From NCBI GenBank assembly GCA_965221585.1, contig OZ244898.1:2976001-3040000 (forward strand): a DNA stretch of 64,000 bases. Reading direction: 5' to 3'. This stretch comes from VXYK01 sp965221585. GTDB taxonomy: Bacteria > Actinomycetota > Acidimicrobiia > Acidimicrobiales > Aldehydirespiratoraceae. A program made the position numbers and the translations under genes. The notes under the pieces were generated by a model. It was not told the DNA's origin, made no database searches, and saw nothing but the letters and a program-made list of their open reading frames with translations. Shown here in pieces: positions 25,252-33,223 of this stretch. Each line of letters starts with the position of its first letter. Positions within the stretch are counted from its first letter, which is position 1.

Positions 25252-26508
25252 TCAGGGTGTTGCGGGCCTAGCGGTGTCGGTGAACTGGATGGGGAGGGTC
25301 TTCAGGCCGCTCAGGCGGTTGGTGCGAGTCCAAGTAGCCGGACCGACCACCTCGATATCGGACCAACGGTCCAGGATCGCATTGAGCATCACATCGATCT
25401 CCAGACGGGCAAGGTTCGCGCCCAAACAGAAATGCGGACCGTGGCCGAACCCCACATGGTTGTTGGGACGCCGATCGACCCGGAACTCGAACGGATCGTC
25501 GAACACCGCCGAATCCCGATTCGCCGACATCTCCCACACCACCACCTTCTCCCCGGCCCGAATCAACTGACCGCCCAACTCCGAGTCATGCGTAGCAGTC
25601 CGCCGCTTGTACACCGACGGAGTCGTCCAACGCACAATCTCCTCGATCGCCGTCGGCATCAACGACCGGTCCCCGCTCAGACGAGCCAGCTGATCGGGAT
25701 GCTTCGTCAACTCCCAGAGACCGCCGGCGATCGCCTTGCGGGTCGTCTCAGCCCCCGCCGTGAACAACAGCGACCAGAACATCGCCACCTCCACACTGTC
25801 GAGCCGCGACTCGGCCTGCCCAGGCAACTCCCCATGAATCACAACCGACAGAAGATCGTCACCCGGAGTCTCCGTCCGCTCCGAGATCAAACGCTGCCCG
25901 TACTCGAACATCCGAACACTCTCATCACCACGCGCCGCCGCCGACTTCTCCGAGCTGTAGTTCTCCGAAATCACGTCGACCCACTCACAGAGCATGCGCC
26001 GATCCTCCACCGGCACACCCAAAAGCATGCAGATCGCCTGCAGAGGCAACTCCGCTGCCACATCAACCACCAGGTCACAAGACCCCCGAGCCCCATCGAC
26101 CGGTGCCACACCGTCGAGGATCCGCTGAGCCATGTCGACCAAGTCGGCACGGACCCCGCCGATCATCCTCGGCGTGAAACCCTTGTTCACGAGCTGACGG
26201 ATCCGCTGATGACGCGGGTCGTCCATCATGTTGAGCAGCTTCCCGCTCATCTCCATATCGTCGATCGTCGTGCCGCCGAACGGGCGGCCACCGCCCGTAT
26301 GGCTCGAATAGGTCCTCGGGTTGCGGAACACCTCCACGACCAGCTCGTGGCTGCTCACACACCAGAAACCCTCCCCGTCGGGAGTCACCGAAGTCGGCTC
26401 GTGCCACCAGACCGGCGCCTCGGAACGCAGGCGCGTCAAAGCATCATGCGGAAACCCGTTGACGAAAGTCTCGAAACTGCTCAGATCAGGAATCTCAAGG
26501 CCAGGCAT
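25252..26508 (-). CDS. Cytochrome P450
   Basis: 418 residues. Oxygen-activation helix FTAGAETTRKA (around residues 250-260), ExxR in EEIVRW (E290-R293), and heme loop FGHGPHFCLGANLARLE with Cys361 as iron ligand. The sequence style (LLNMMDDPRHQRIRQLVNKGF, NRDSAVFDDPFEFRVDRRPNNHVGFG) resembles the CYP125/CYP142 sterol and long-chain hydroxylase group; substrate not proven. ATG 26508 overlaps the upstream stop by 1 nt (TGATG) with GGAGGG before it, so it is coupled to the dehydrogenase. No ferredoxin gene is adjacent. Confidence 0.95.
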   Translation of the reverse strand: MPGLEIPDLSSFETFVNGFPHDALTRLRSEAPVWWHEPTSVTPDGEGFWCVSSHELVVEVFRNPRTYSSHTGGGRPFGGTTIDDMEMSGKLLNMMDDPRHQRIRQLVNKGFTPRMIGGVRADLVDMAQRILDGVAPVDGARGSCDLVVDVAAELPLQAICMLLGVPVEDRRMLCEWVDVISENYSSEKSAAARGDESVRMFEYGQRLISERTETPGDDLLSVVIHGELPGQAESRLDSVEVAMFWSLLFTAGAETTRKAIAGGLWELTKHPDQLARLSGDRSLMPTAIEEIVRWTTPSVYKRRTATHDSELGGQLIRAGEKVVVWEMSANRDSAVFDDPFEFRVDRRPNNHVGFGHGPHFCLGANLARLEIDVMLNAILDRWSDIEVVGPATWTRTNRLSGLKTLPIQFTDTARPATP

Positions 26509-27404
26509 CAACCCTCCTCAGGCACCGGCGCAACAAAACCGGCCTGCGACTCGAGCGCCTCCAGCGCACCGATGAAGAACTTCTCACCAAGGCCCATCTC
26601 CACCGAAGAGGCCAAGACCCGATGAGCCGCCTCCGTCAAAGGCAGCGGCGTGCCAATGTCCGCCGCCGAATCCAACGCTAGACGCAGATCCTTCTCAGCC
26701 AGCGCCAGATCGTAGGTCGAATCGTCCCACTGCCGGTTCACGATCATCGGAGCAAGAGCCATATAGAAGCCCGCCGAACTCGAACGCAGCACCCTCAAGA
26801 ACCGCGGAATATCGAGACCCGCCTTGGCAGCCATCAGATACCCCTCCTCGAACACCTGGGTAGCGACCAGAAACACAAGATTGTTGACCAGCTTCAGCAA
26901 CGTACCCGTGCCAGACGGCCCGAGCCATTCAGTCTCATCCTTCCCGAAACAGACCAGCACCTCACGACAACGATCGAACGCAGCCTGCGCCCCCGACGGC
27001 ATCAAAGTCAGCTCGCCGGCATCAGCACCCGCATGCCCGCCAGAGACCGGACAGTCAACGAAGTCCACACCCGCCGCGGCGCACGCCTCGAACAGCTCCC
27101 TGGTGACATCGACGCTGTTGGTGGACAGGTCCACAACCACCAGCCCGGGCGCAGCCACCGAGACAATGCCCTGCGCGCCGGTCACGACTGACCGTGACGC
27201 CTCCGGCGAAGGCAACGACAGAACCACAACCTCGCTCGTCGCAGCAACACCCGCGGCGCTGCCGGCCGCGGTCGCGCCCGCCTCCACGAGCCTGGCGCAA
27301 GCCGCCTCGTCGAGGTCGGCGACCGTCAGCTCGTGGCCCACAGCCAGCACACGGCGGGCACAGCGACCACCGATATTCCCCAGTCCGATGAAACCGACCC
27401 GCAT
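26508..27404 (-). CDS. NAD(P)-dependent 3-hydroxyisobutyrate dehydrogenase family protein
   Basis: 298 residues. Nucleotide-binding MRVGFIGLGNIGGRCARRVL, substrate signature DCPVSGGHAGADAGELTLM, and catalytic Lys in GTGTLLKLVNNLVFL are all present, as in beta-hydroxyacid dehydrogenases. ATG 27404 has GGAGG 8 nt upstream. It forms a two-gene operon with the P450, so it may oxidise a product of that enzyme (inference). Confidence 0.9.
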   Translation of the reverse strand: MRVGFIGLGNIGGRCARRVLAVGHELTVADLDEAACARLVEAGATAAGSAAGVAATSEVVVLSLPSPEASRSVVTGAQGIVSVAAPGLVVVDLSTNSVDVTRELFEACAAAGVDFVDCPVSGGHAGADAGELTLMPSGAQAAFDRCREVLVCFGKDETEWLGPSGTGTLLKLVNNLVFLVATQVFEEGYLMAAKAGLDIPRFLRVLRSSSAGFYMALAPMIVNRQWDDSTYDLALAEKDLRLALDSAADIGTPLPLTEAAHRVLASSVEMGLGEKFFIGALEALESQAGFVAPVPEEG

Positions 27405-27466
27405 AGGCGCCCTCCTCCACGACAACTTATGCTGGGCCGCCCAACTGAAACCAGAGGAAGCCACAC

Positions 27467-27772
27467 ATGTCGAAAGTGTCGATGGTCGCAACATTCACCT
27501 GCAAGGAAGGCAAGAACGACGAGATGGACGCCGCGCTGGCAGCCCAGGTCGCGGTCGCGGCCGAACTCGAAGGCGTGGAGGTCTACTCGTACCACCGCGG
27601 CGAGGGCAACAACTACTCCTATTTCGCGCTGTTCACGTCGGCCGAGTCGATCCAGTCACACGCCGAGTCCGAAGCCCTCCAGGAGGTCATGGGACCCTTC
27701 ATGGAACTGCTCGCAAGCCCCCCGCAGATGGCGATGTACTCCCCCGTCGCCGCATCCGGCCTCGACCTCTAG
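27467..27772 (+). CDS. Antibiotic biosynthesis monooxygenase (ABM) domain protein
   Basis: 101 residues, a single ferredoxin-like dimeric barrel: KVSMVATFTCKEGKNDEMDAALAAQ, GVEVYSYHRGEGNNYSYFALF, FTSAESIQSHAESEALQEV. The family includes cofactor-free monooxygenases and many uncharacterised quinol-handling proteins. ATG 27467 has GAGGAAG upstream. Divergent from the dehydrogenase gene with 62 bp between. Confidence 0.8.
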   Translation: MSKVSMVATFTCKEGKNDEMDAALAAQVAVAAELEGVEVYSYHRGEGNNYSYFALFTSAESIQSHAESEALQEVMGPFMELLASPPQMAMYSPVAASGLDL

Positions 27773-27812
27773 CCTCATAAACCGTGGTCTGGTGCCGCTA
27801 GGCTCTGGCGCC

Positions 27813-28220
27813 ATGGCCTCTGAGACCACACCAGCCGAAAAAGACTGGATATCAGGTGTCGTCGACGCAATCGTCGACAACATCGACAAGGTCCGGGCCC
27901 ACGGCACCGAGAACGCCATCCGGGTGGTACGAGCAGTCGTCTACGGACTGGTGGCGCTGGTCTTCGTCACCGCAGCACTGACGCTGCTGATCATCATCGG
28001 CGTCCGCCTCGCGGACGCCTACCTCCCGATCGGCTCTGGAGTCGGCGACGCCACCTGGGCCGCCCACCTGTTCGTCGGCAGCCTCTTGGCGATCCTCGGT
28101 TTCGGCTTCTGGTTCAACCGCAAGACCGAAGGCATGCGTTGGGTCAACCTCGCACTGATACTCGACGCCCTGATCATCGTCGTGATCGTCTGCTACGGCA
28201 TCATCGACTCGTTCGCCTGA
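27813..28220 (+). CDS. Three-helix membrane protein
   Basis: 135 residues. A short charged N-terminal amphipathic part (WISGVVDAIVDNIDKVRAHG) is followed by hydrophobic stretches VVYGLVALVFVTAALTLLII, AHLFVGSLLAILGFGFWF and LALILDALIIVVIVCYGII. It resembles actinobacterial phage-holin-superfamily-like membrane proteins encoded before trxB. No function assigned. Confidence 0.7.
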   Translation: MASETTPAEKDWISGVVDAIVDNIDKVRAHGTENAIRVVRAVVYGLVALVFVTAALTLLIIIGVRLADAYLPIGSGVGDATWAAHLFVGSLLAILGFGFWFNRKTEGMRWVNLALILDALIIVVIVCYGIIDSFA

Positions 28221-28255
28221 CCGCCAGCGCCCTCTCCCCCCGCCTAGGAGCACAA

Positions 28256-29245
28256 ATGCCCGAGAATGAGCCCGAAACGAATGAGCCCGAAACCCACGAC
28301 GTAGTCATCATCGGCTCCGGACCCGCCGGTCTCACCGCCGCGCTCTACACCGCCCGCGCCAACCTCGCCCCCCTGCTGCTCGAGGGCGAACCCAGCAGCA
28401 CCAGCGACCAACCCGGCGGACAGCTGATGCTCACAACCGACGTCGAGAACTACCCCGGGTTCCCCGACGGAGTCATGGGACCCGAACTGATGGTCAACTT
28501 CCGGGCCCAGGCCCACCGCTTCGGGACACGGATCGAGACCGTCAAAGCCACCCGAGTCGACCTCTCCGAACGTCCCTTCAAAGTCTGGACCGGCGACCCG
28601 GAGGCACCGGACCCGACCTACCGAGCCCACTGTCTGATCGTCTCCACCGGAGCGCAATCGCTGATGCTCAACCTCGACCGAGAGATCGACCTGGTAGGAC
28701 ACGGACTCTCCACCTGTGCGACCTGCGACGGCTTCTTCTTCCGCGACCAGGAGATCGCCGTGGTCGGCGGAGGCGACTCCGCCATCGAGGAAGCCACCTT
28801 CCTCACCCGATTCGCCAGCAAGGTCTCGATCATCCACCGGCGCGACAGCCTGCGCGCATCGAAGATCATGCAGCAGCGCGCCTTCGACAACCCGAAAATC
28901 GAGTTCATCTGGGACACCGTCGTCACCGAATACCTCGGCGACGACTCGATCAGCGGCCTGCGGCTACGCAACGTCAAGACCGACCAGAGCTCCGAACTCG
29001 CAGTCACCGGAGTGTTCATCGCCATCGGGCACCGGCCCAACACCGACATCTTCAAAGGCCAGCTCGAAATGAAGGACAACGGCTACCTGGTAACTCAGCC
29101 CGACTCCTCACGCACCAACATCGAAGGCGTGTTCGCCTGCGGAGACGTGCAGGACGACGTCTACCGACAGGCCGTCACCGCAGCCGGATCAGGGTGCATG
29201 GCCGCGCTCGACGCGGAGCGTTGGCTTGAGTCGCAACACAGCTAG
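28256..29245 (+). CDS. trxB: Thioredoxin-disulfide reductase
   Basis: 329 residues. FAD-binding VVIIGSGPAGLTAALYTARA, redox-active CATC at C154/C157 in LSTCATCDGFFFRD, NADPH-binding EIAVVGGGDSAIEEATFL, and C-terminal FAD motif EGVFACGDVQDDVYRQAVTA. It reduces thioredoxin with NADPH. ATG 28256 has AGGAG 5 nt upstream. Followed by trxA after 98 bp, as in mycobacteria. Confidence 0.97.
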   Translation: MPENEPETNEPETHDVVIIGSGPAGLTAALYTARANLAPLLLEGEPSSTSDQPGGQLMLTTDVENYPGFPDGVMGPELMVNFRAQAHRFGTRIETVKATRVDLSERPFKVWTGDPEAPDPTYRAHCLIVSTGAQSLMLNLDREIDLVGHGLSTCATCDGFFFRDQEIAVVGGGDSAIEEATFLTRFASKVSIIHRRDSLRASKIMQQRAFDNPKIEFIWDTVVTEYLGDDSISGLRLRNVKTDQSSELAVTGVFIAIGHRPNTDIFKGQLEMKDNGYLVTQPDSSRTNIEGVFACGDVQDDVYRQAVTAAGSGCMAALDAERWLESQHS

Positions 29246-29314
29246 AGTCGGAACAGCCCGTCGCTCGAAACCAGAACCGGGCCACCAAGCTTGAGTCCCA
29301 GCACAGCTAGATTC
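29224..29314 (+). repeat. Duplicated trxB 3' end (two 26-bp copies)
   Basis: The last trxB codons and stop (29224-29249, beginning GCTTGAGTCGCAACACAGCT) recur at 29289-29314 (beginning GCTTGAGTCCCAGCACAGCT), with 3 mismatches in 26 bp and an offset of 65 bp. The second copy is non-coding, between trxB and trxA. Confidence 0.75.
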
Positions 29315-29343
29315 AGCAGCAACCCGACTGAAAGAGACCAACA

Positions 29344-29670
29344 ATGGCAGGATCCCTTGGCACCCTCGACGAGAGCACCTTCGACGAGGAGATCGGCAGC
29401 GCTACCGCGCCCGTACTCGTCGACTTCTGGGCAGAGTGGTGCGGTCCGTGCAAGATGGTCACCCCCATCCTCGAAGAAATCGCCGAAGAGCAGGGCGACG
29501 CCCTCAAGATTCTCAAGCTCAACGTCGACGACGCCCCCTCGATCGCCCAGCGGTACGGCGTCATGAGCATTCCCACCCTGATCCTCTTCAAAGACGGAGA
29601 GGAAGCGAAACGCATTGTCGGTGCAAAGCCCAAAGGTGCTCTTCTCAACGACGTAACCCCCTTCCTCTGA
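29344..29670 (+). CDS. trxA: Thioredoxin
   Basis: 108 residues with the thioredoxin fold and active site VDFWAEWCGPCKMVTP (C33, C36); the cis-Pro region is VMSIPTLILF. Partner of the adjacent thioredoxin reductase. AAAGAG lies shortly before the ATG. Confidence 0.97.
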   Translation: MAGSLGTLDESTFDEEIGSATAPVLVDFWAEWCGPCKMVTPILEEIAEEQGDALKILKLNVDDAPSIAQRYGVMSIPTLILFKDGEEAKRIVGAKPKGALLNDVTPFL

Positions 29671-29680
29671 GAAGCGCCCG

Positions 29681-30655
29681 ATGAACCCGCCCGGGCTCCC
29701 CCTTCGGCGCGGCGACACCGGTGCCGGAGTACGGGACCTGCATCGCCGGCTGGCCGCGGCAGGGTTCAGCGACGTCGGATCCCCCGAGGTGTTCGACGAG
29801 ACCACCGAGGTGGCCCTTCGAGCATTCCAAGCCGCCCGACGGTTGGTCGAAGACGGAATCTGCGGACGACAGACCTGGTCAGCCCTGGTCGACGCCCATT
29901 TTCGGCTAGGCGACCGGATGTTGTACCTGCGCTCCCCCATGACCCGCGGCGACGACGTCGCCGACCTCCAGCTGCGTCTCGGCAATCTCGGGTTCGACGC
30001 CGGCTGGCTCGACGGAATATTCGGACCCGACACCGAAGCCGCGGTACGGGACTTCCAACACAATCAAGGACTCAACGCCGACGGCACAGTCGGTCGCGCC
30101 ACTGTCGCCGCCCTCGACCGGCTCGCGGGCCGTGTAGTAGGCGCCAAGACGATCGCTGAAGTGCACCAGACAGAGAACCTCCGCCGACACGCCGGCGTCG
30201 AGGGCAGGCGCATCTTGCTCGGCGAGACCGGAGGCCTCCCCGCGGTGGTCAACTCGCTCGCCCGGCTCCTGCAGCTCGACGGAGCAACGGTGCTCACCCT
30301 GCATCACCCCGACCTCTCCTCCCACGCCCAGATCGCCAACAGCTGGAGCGGTGACGCCTACCTCGGTGTGACGCTCGCCACCCACGACTTCTGGGTTGCC
30401 TACTTCCAGACCGAGGGCTTCACCTCCAGCGGAGGCCACCTGCTCGCCCAGCAGTGCATCGACAAGATCAGTCCTGTGCTCAACAGCGATCTGCCCGCGA
30501 CCGGGATGCGCCTGCCGATCCTTCGCGAGACCAGAATGACCGCGGTGTGGTGCCGGGTCGGGCCGGCACCAGCGGTGGTCGAGCGAACCGAGGCCTTCGC
30601 CAAGGCGCTGCGCGACGCCGTGGTCGACTGGTGTGCGGGCCCTCACCCCGAGTGA
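29681..30655 (+). CDS. Peptidoglycan-binding, CwlM-like degenerate amidase
   Basis: 324 residues. Two peptidoglycan_binding_1 repeats (about residues 8-70, RGDTGAGVRDLHRRLAAAGF; and 84-150, RGDDVADLQLRLGNLGFDAGW) precede a domain of amidase_3 layout. The zinc ligands are not where active amidases have them: the usual DPGHGG is replaced by ILLGETGGL, and the second His region reads GDAYLGVTLATHDF. It is therefore probably catalytically dead, like mycobacterial CwlM, which regulates MurA (family knowledge; regulation here is inferred). No signal peptide, fitting a cytoplasmic regulator. It starts 10 bp after trxA, in the same place as mycobacterial cwlM. Confidence 0.8.
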   Translation: MNPPGLPLRRGDTGAGVRDLHRRLAAAGFSDVGSPEVFDETTEVALRAFQAARRLVEDGICGRQTWSALVDAHFRLGDRMLYLRSPMTRGDDVADLQLRLGNLGFDAGWLDGIFGPDTEAAVRDFQHNQGLNADGTVGRATVAALDRLAGRVVGAKTIAEVHQTENLRRHAGVEGRRILLGETGGLPAVVNSLARLLQLDGATVLTLHHPDLSSHAQIANSWSGDAYLGVTLATHDFWVAYFQTEGFTSSGGHLLAQQCIDKISPVLNSDLPATGMRLPILRETRMTAVWCRVGPAPAVVERTEAFAKALRDAVVDWCAGPHPE

Positions 30656-30673
30656 CCCTGAGTCGTGGGTAAT

Positions 30674-30698
30674 CTATTGTCAGTTGAACTGTCAATAG
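30674..30698. promoter_or_regulatory. 25-bp near-perfect palindrome between convergent genes
   Basis: Left half CTATTGTCAGTT and right half AACTGTCAATAG are inverted copies except for one position in each half, around a central G. The left 11 bases CTATTGTCAGT are identical to those of the palindrome at 1061-1085. It lies between the 3' ends of the CwlM-like and parB genes, so it could be a bidirectional terminator, although the A/T-rich stem is weak. It could equally be a protein-binding site. Confidence 0.45.
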
Positions 30699-30713
30699 TT
30701 TGTAGGGGGGCCG

Positions 30714-31586
30714 CTACTTCTGACCGGCGATGATCCGATAGATCCGTTCCAAGTCATCGAGGTCGGCAAAGTCAACCACCAGCTTCCCCGGACCCTTGCC
30801 CAGCTTCACCGCAACCCTGGTGTCCAACCGCGTGGCCAACAGTTCCTCAAGCTCCAGCACTCCCGCATCAGCCACTTTCGGAGCTGCCCGTTTCGCCTGA
30901 GGCTTGTCCTCATCGGTGTCCTCCGAATCCTCATCGCGGAGCATCTCCTCCACCTGGCGGACGGTCAGACCCTCCTCAACAATCTGAGCGGCCAAGCGCT
31001 CCTGTTCGGAACGGTCCGGTGTCGCCAACAAGGCTCGAGCATGTCCAGCACTCAGCTGACCCTCGATCAACAGGCGCTGCACCATTGACGGAAGGTGCAA
31101 CAACCTGAGCGTATTGGCAACAGCGGACCGCGACCGCCCCACCCGCCGCGCAACATCTTCCTGAGTCAAATCGAACTCTTCGACGAGCTGTTGATAGGCC
31201 GCCGCCTCCTCGAGCGCGTTCAGATCCTGCCGATGCAGATTCTCAACAACTGCTGTCTCAAGCGAGGACTGGTCGTCGGAAGTCCTGATGATCGCCGGGA
31301 TGGCTGAGAGGTCGGCACGCTTCGCGGCGCGCCAGCGACGCTCCCCCGCGATCAACTCATACTGTCCCTCACTCAACTCTCGAACCACGATCGGTTGGAT
31401 CACACCGATCTCGGTGATCGACCTGGACAACGAAGCCAGAGTCTCCTCATCGAAATGCTCACGAGGCTGGTTCGGGTTGGGTACTACCTGTTTGATGTCG
31501 ATCTCCTGATAGACACCGCTGTCAGCGGTGAAATCCGCTGGAATCAGCGAACTCAGACCTCTACCAAGTCCACTACGCCGCGCCAT
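30714..31586 (-). CDS. parB: Chromosome-partitioning protein ParB
   Basis: 290 residues. KQVVPNPNQPREHFDEETL and LIAGERRWRAAKRADL (CTP-binding GERRWRA box) are followed by the HTH region DLTQEDVARRVGRSRSAVANTLRLL and SAGHARALLATPD, then an Arg/Lys-rich linker and a C-terminal dimerisation domain. It binds parS and slides on DNA as a CTP-gated clamp (family knowledge). ATG 31586 overlaps parA by 14 bp with AGGAGG 6 nt before it. Two parS sites lie upstream of parA. Confidence 0.97.
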   Translation of the reverse strand: MARRSGLGRGLSSLIPADFTADSGVYQEIDIKQVVPNPNQPREHFDEETLASLSRSITEIGVIQPIVVRELSEGQYELIAGERRWRAAKRADLSAIPAIIRTSDDQSSLETAVVENLHRQDLNALEEAAAYQQLVEEFDLTQEDVARRVGRSRSAVANTLRLLHLPSMVQRLLIEGQLSAGHARALLATPDRSEQERLAAQIVEEGLTVRQVEEMLRDEDSEDTDEDKPQAKRAAPKVADAGVLELEELLATRLDTRVAVKLGKGPGKLVVDFADLDDLERIYRIIAGQK

Positions 31587-32412
31587 CAAGGACCTCCTTA
31601 GCTAGAGTGCGATAAGCGGTCGCCGCACGCGACCCGGGATCAAAAACCGAGATCGGCAAGCCGAAACTCGGTGCTTCGCTCAAACGGACCGCCCGAGGTA
31701 TCACCTGTCGACACACCTTGTCTCCAAAGTGACCCCGCACCTCCTCAGACACCTGCTTCGACAGTTTCGTCCGCGCATCAACCATCCCAAGCACAATCGT
31801 GCTGAGATGGAGATCCGGATTGAGATTGCGCGTCACCAGGTCAATATTCCGGATCAGAAGGCCGAGGCCCTCCAAAGCGTAATACTCGGCCTGAACGGGC
31901 ACGAGCACCTCGTTCGCCGCCGTCAACCCGTTGATCGTCAACAGGCCCAGCGAGGGGGGACAGTCGATGAACACGATGTCGTATTCGTCTGCAACGTCCT
32001 CAAGGGCGATCTTCAGCTTCCGCTCGCGGTTCATGGCTGGAACCAACTCGATTTCCGCGCCCGCAAGATCCAGGCTCGAGGGGACGATGTAGAGATTCTT
32101 GACCGAGACCGGCTCGATCACATCCTCCAGAGGGACATCCTCGAGCAGCACATCGTAAAGAGAGTGATCGACCATACGCGAATCAATGCCGAGGCCTCTC
32201 GTCGCATTCGCCTGGGGGTCGAGATCGACAATGAGCACACGCTGATCAAGCTGTGCCAAACAGGCCGCGAGATTTATGGTCGTCGTGGTTTTCCCAACCC
32301 CGCCTTTCTGGTTGGCGACAGCGAATACCCTCGGGTTGGGTCGAGTCACGAAACCAACTCCCTTCTTCAGAGCCTCAATATCTTCGGTCAGTGAACTGAC
32401 AAGGTCAAGCAT
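31573..32412 (-). CDS. parA: Chromosome-partitioning ATPase ParA
   Basis: 279 residues. Deviant Walker A NQKGGVGKTTTTINLA, switch I VDLDPQANATRGLG, Walker B YDIVFIDCPPSLG. It is a Soj-type ParA that moves ParB-parS complexes along the nucleoid. Start ATG 32412; the parS pair begins 17 bp upstream. Confidence 0.97.
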   Translation of the reverse strand: MLDLVSSLTEDIEALKKGVGFVTRPNPRVFAVANQKGGVGKTTTTINLAACLAQLDQRVLIVDLDPQANATRGLGIDSRMVDHSLYDVLLEDVPLEDVIEPVSVKNLYIVPSSLDLAGAEIELVPAMNRERKLKIALEDVADEYDIVFIDCPPSLGLLTINGLTAANEVLVPVQAEYYALEGLGLLIRNIDLVTRNLNPDLHLSTIVLGMVDARTKLSKQVSEEVRGHFGDKVCRQVIPRAVRLSEAPSFGLPISVFDPGSRAATAYRTLAKEVLDGAA

Positions 32413-32427
32413 CCTCTACAAAAGTCT

Positions 32428-32445
32428 GTGTTTCACGTGAAACAC
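32428..32445. promoter_or_regulatory. parS site 1
   Basis: GTGTTTCACGTGAAACAC, an 18-bp perfect palindrome. Its inner 16 bp (32429-32444) are the canonical parS consensus bound by ParB. It lies directly upstream of parA, so ParB binding could also repress the operon. Confidence 0.95.
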
Positions 32446-32464
32446 GCGTAGGGGAGTCGCAGAT

Positions 32465-32482
32465 GCGTTTCACGTGAAACGC
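32465..32482. promoter_or_regulatory. parS site 2
   Basis: GCGTTTCACGTGAAACGC, an 18-bp perfect palindrome sharing the GTTTCACGTGAAAC core, with C/G instead of T/A at the outer consensus position. It lies 37 bp from site 1, between parA and rsmG. Confidence 0.88.
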
Positions 32483-32488
32483 TTTGCT

Positions 32489-32520
32489 TCCCGCTCTTGT
32501 TCACTGCGTTCACGGGCCGC
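32489..32520 (-). repeat. 32-bp dispersed repeat, copy 1
   Basis: Read on the minus strand this is identical over 32 bp to 50260-50291 (begins GCGGCCCGTGAACGCAG, ends GAACAAGAGCGGGA). It contains GTGAAC twice, 9 bp apart. It sits beside parS site 2. Origin unknown; there is no gene for mobility. Confidence 0.85.
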
Positions 32521-32578
32521 TCGGGCCACGGCCTCGTTCGACGTGATCCCGTGCGGGATCCATTCGCTCGGCCTCTGG

Positions 32579-33208
32579 TCAGAAGATCGGCGATCGGCGG
32601 CGGGCTGGCTCGCGGCGGGGGAATCGTTCGCTAAGCGAGCCGGCTGTCCGCTGCACCCGCAGGAACCCTCCTGAATCAGTCTCCCACCGTTCAACGACCG
32701 AAGCTGCCAAAGGCGAAAGGTCGGCCGCCATCCAAGTGTCGGCGGTACCGTCTGACACTGACACCACCAGCGAGCCGCCTTCAGCAAGCAACGGAAGTCC
32801 GCACTCTGCGACCTCGCTCGGAGGCCCGAACAGGCGTGCTACGACAAGATCGTTGGTTTCACGCCAGTTGGGGTCATGCGCATAGTCGTCGGCGCGTCCA
32901 TGCACCACTTCGACCCGACCGTCCAAACCTGCTGCCCGGACCGCCGCGAGCGCAGTCTCGCAACGGCGTGAGCTGGAGTCCAACAGTCGCCACGTGGTTT
33001 CCGGATGCCGAATCGCGAGCAGTACGCCCGGAATGCCCACACCAGTACCCAGATCAACGCAGCGTGCGCCACCTTTCAGGCTTGTCTGGGACGAGATATA
33101 GCCTTCTGCGTGCGCTCGGAGCGCCTCAATCGAGACCGAGCCGAGTGATCCTGCAGCTCGTGCCGATTCCCAGACTGCTTCCAGTGCCTCGTATTGCGAA
33201 TCCGCCAC
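32579..33208 (-). CDS. rsmG: 16S rRNA (guanine-527-N7)-methyltransferase RsmG
   Basis: 209 residues. SAM motif ARCVDLGTGVGIPGVLLAI, then WRLLDSSSRRCETALAAV and NDLVVARLFGPPSEVAE correspond to GidB/RsmG. It methylates G527 of 16S rRNA; loss gives low-level streptomycin resistance in other bacteria. The usual neighbour of parA and jag. The C-terminal tail is Arg-rich. Confidence 0.93.
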   Translation of the reverse strand: MADSQYEALEAVWESARAAGSLGSVSIEALRAHAEGYISSQTSLKGGARCVDLGTGVGIPGVLLAIRHPETTWRLLDSSSRRCETALAAVRAAGLDGRVEVVHGRADDYAHDPNWRETNDLVVARLFGPPSEVAECGLPLLAEGGSLVVSVSDGTADTWMAADLSPLAASVVERWETDSGGFLRVQRTAGSLSERFPRREPARRRSPIF

Positions 33209-33223
33209 AAGCCCGTGACTGCC

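Noticed and set aside
32465..32520. Coding frame with RAARERSEQERE between parA and rsmG
   Set aside because: It is a translation of the 32-bp dispersed repeat and parS flank, with no start signal or conserved domain.
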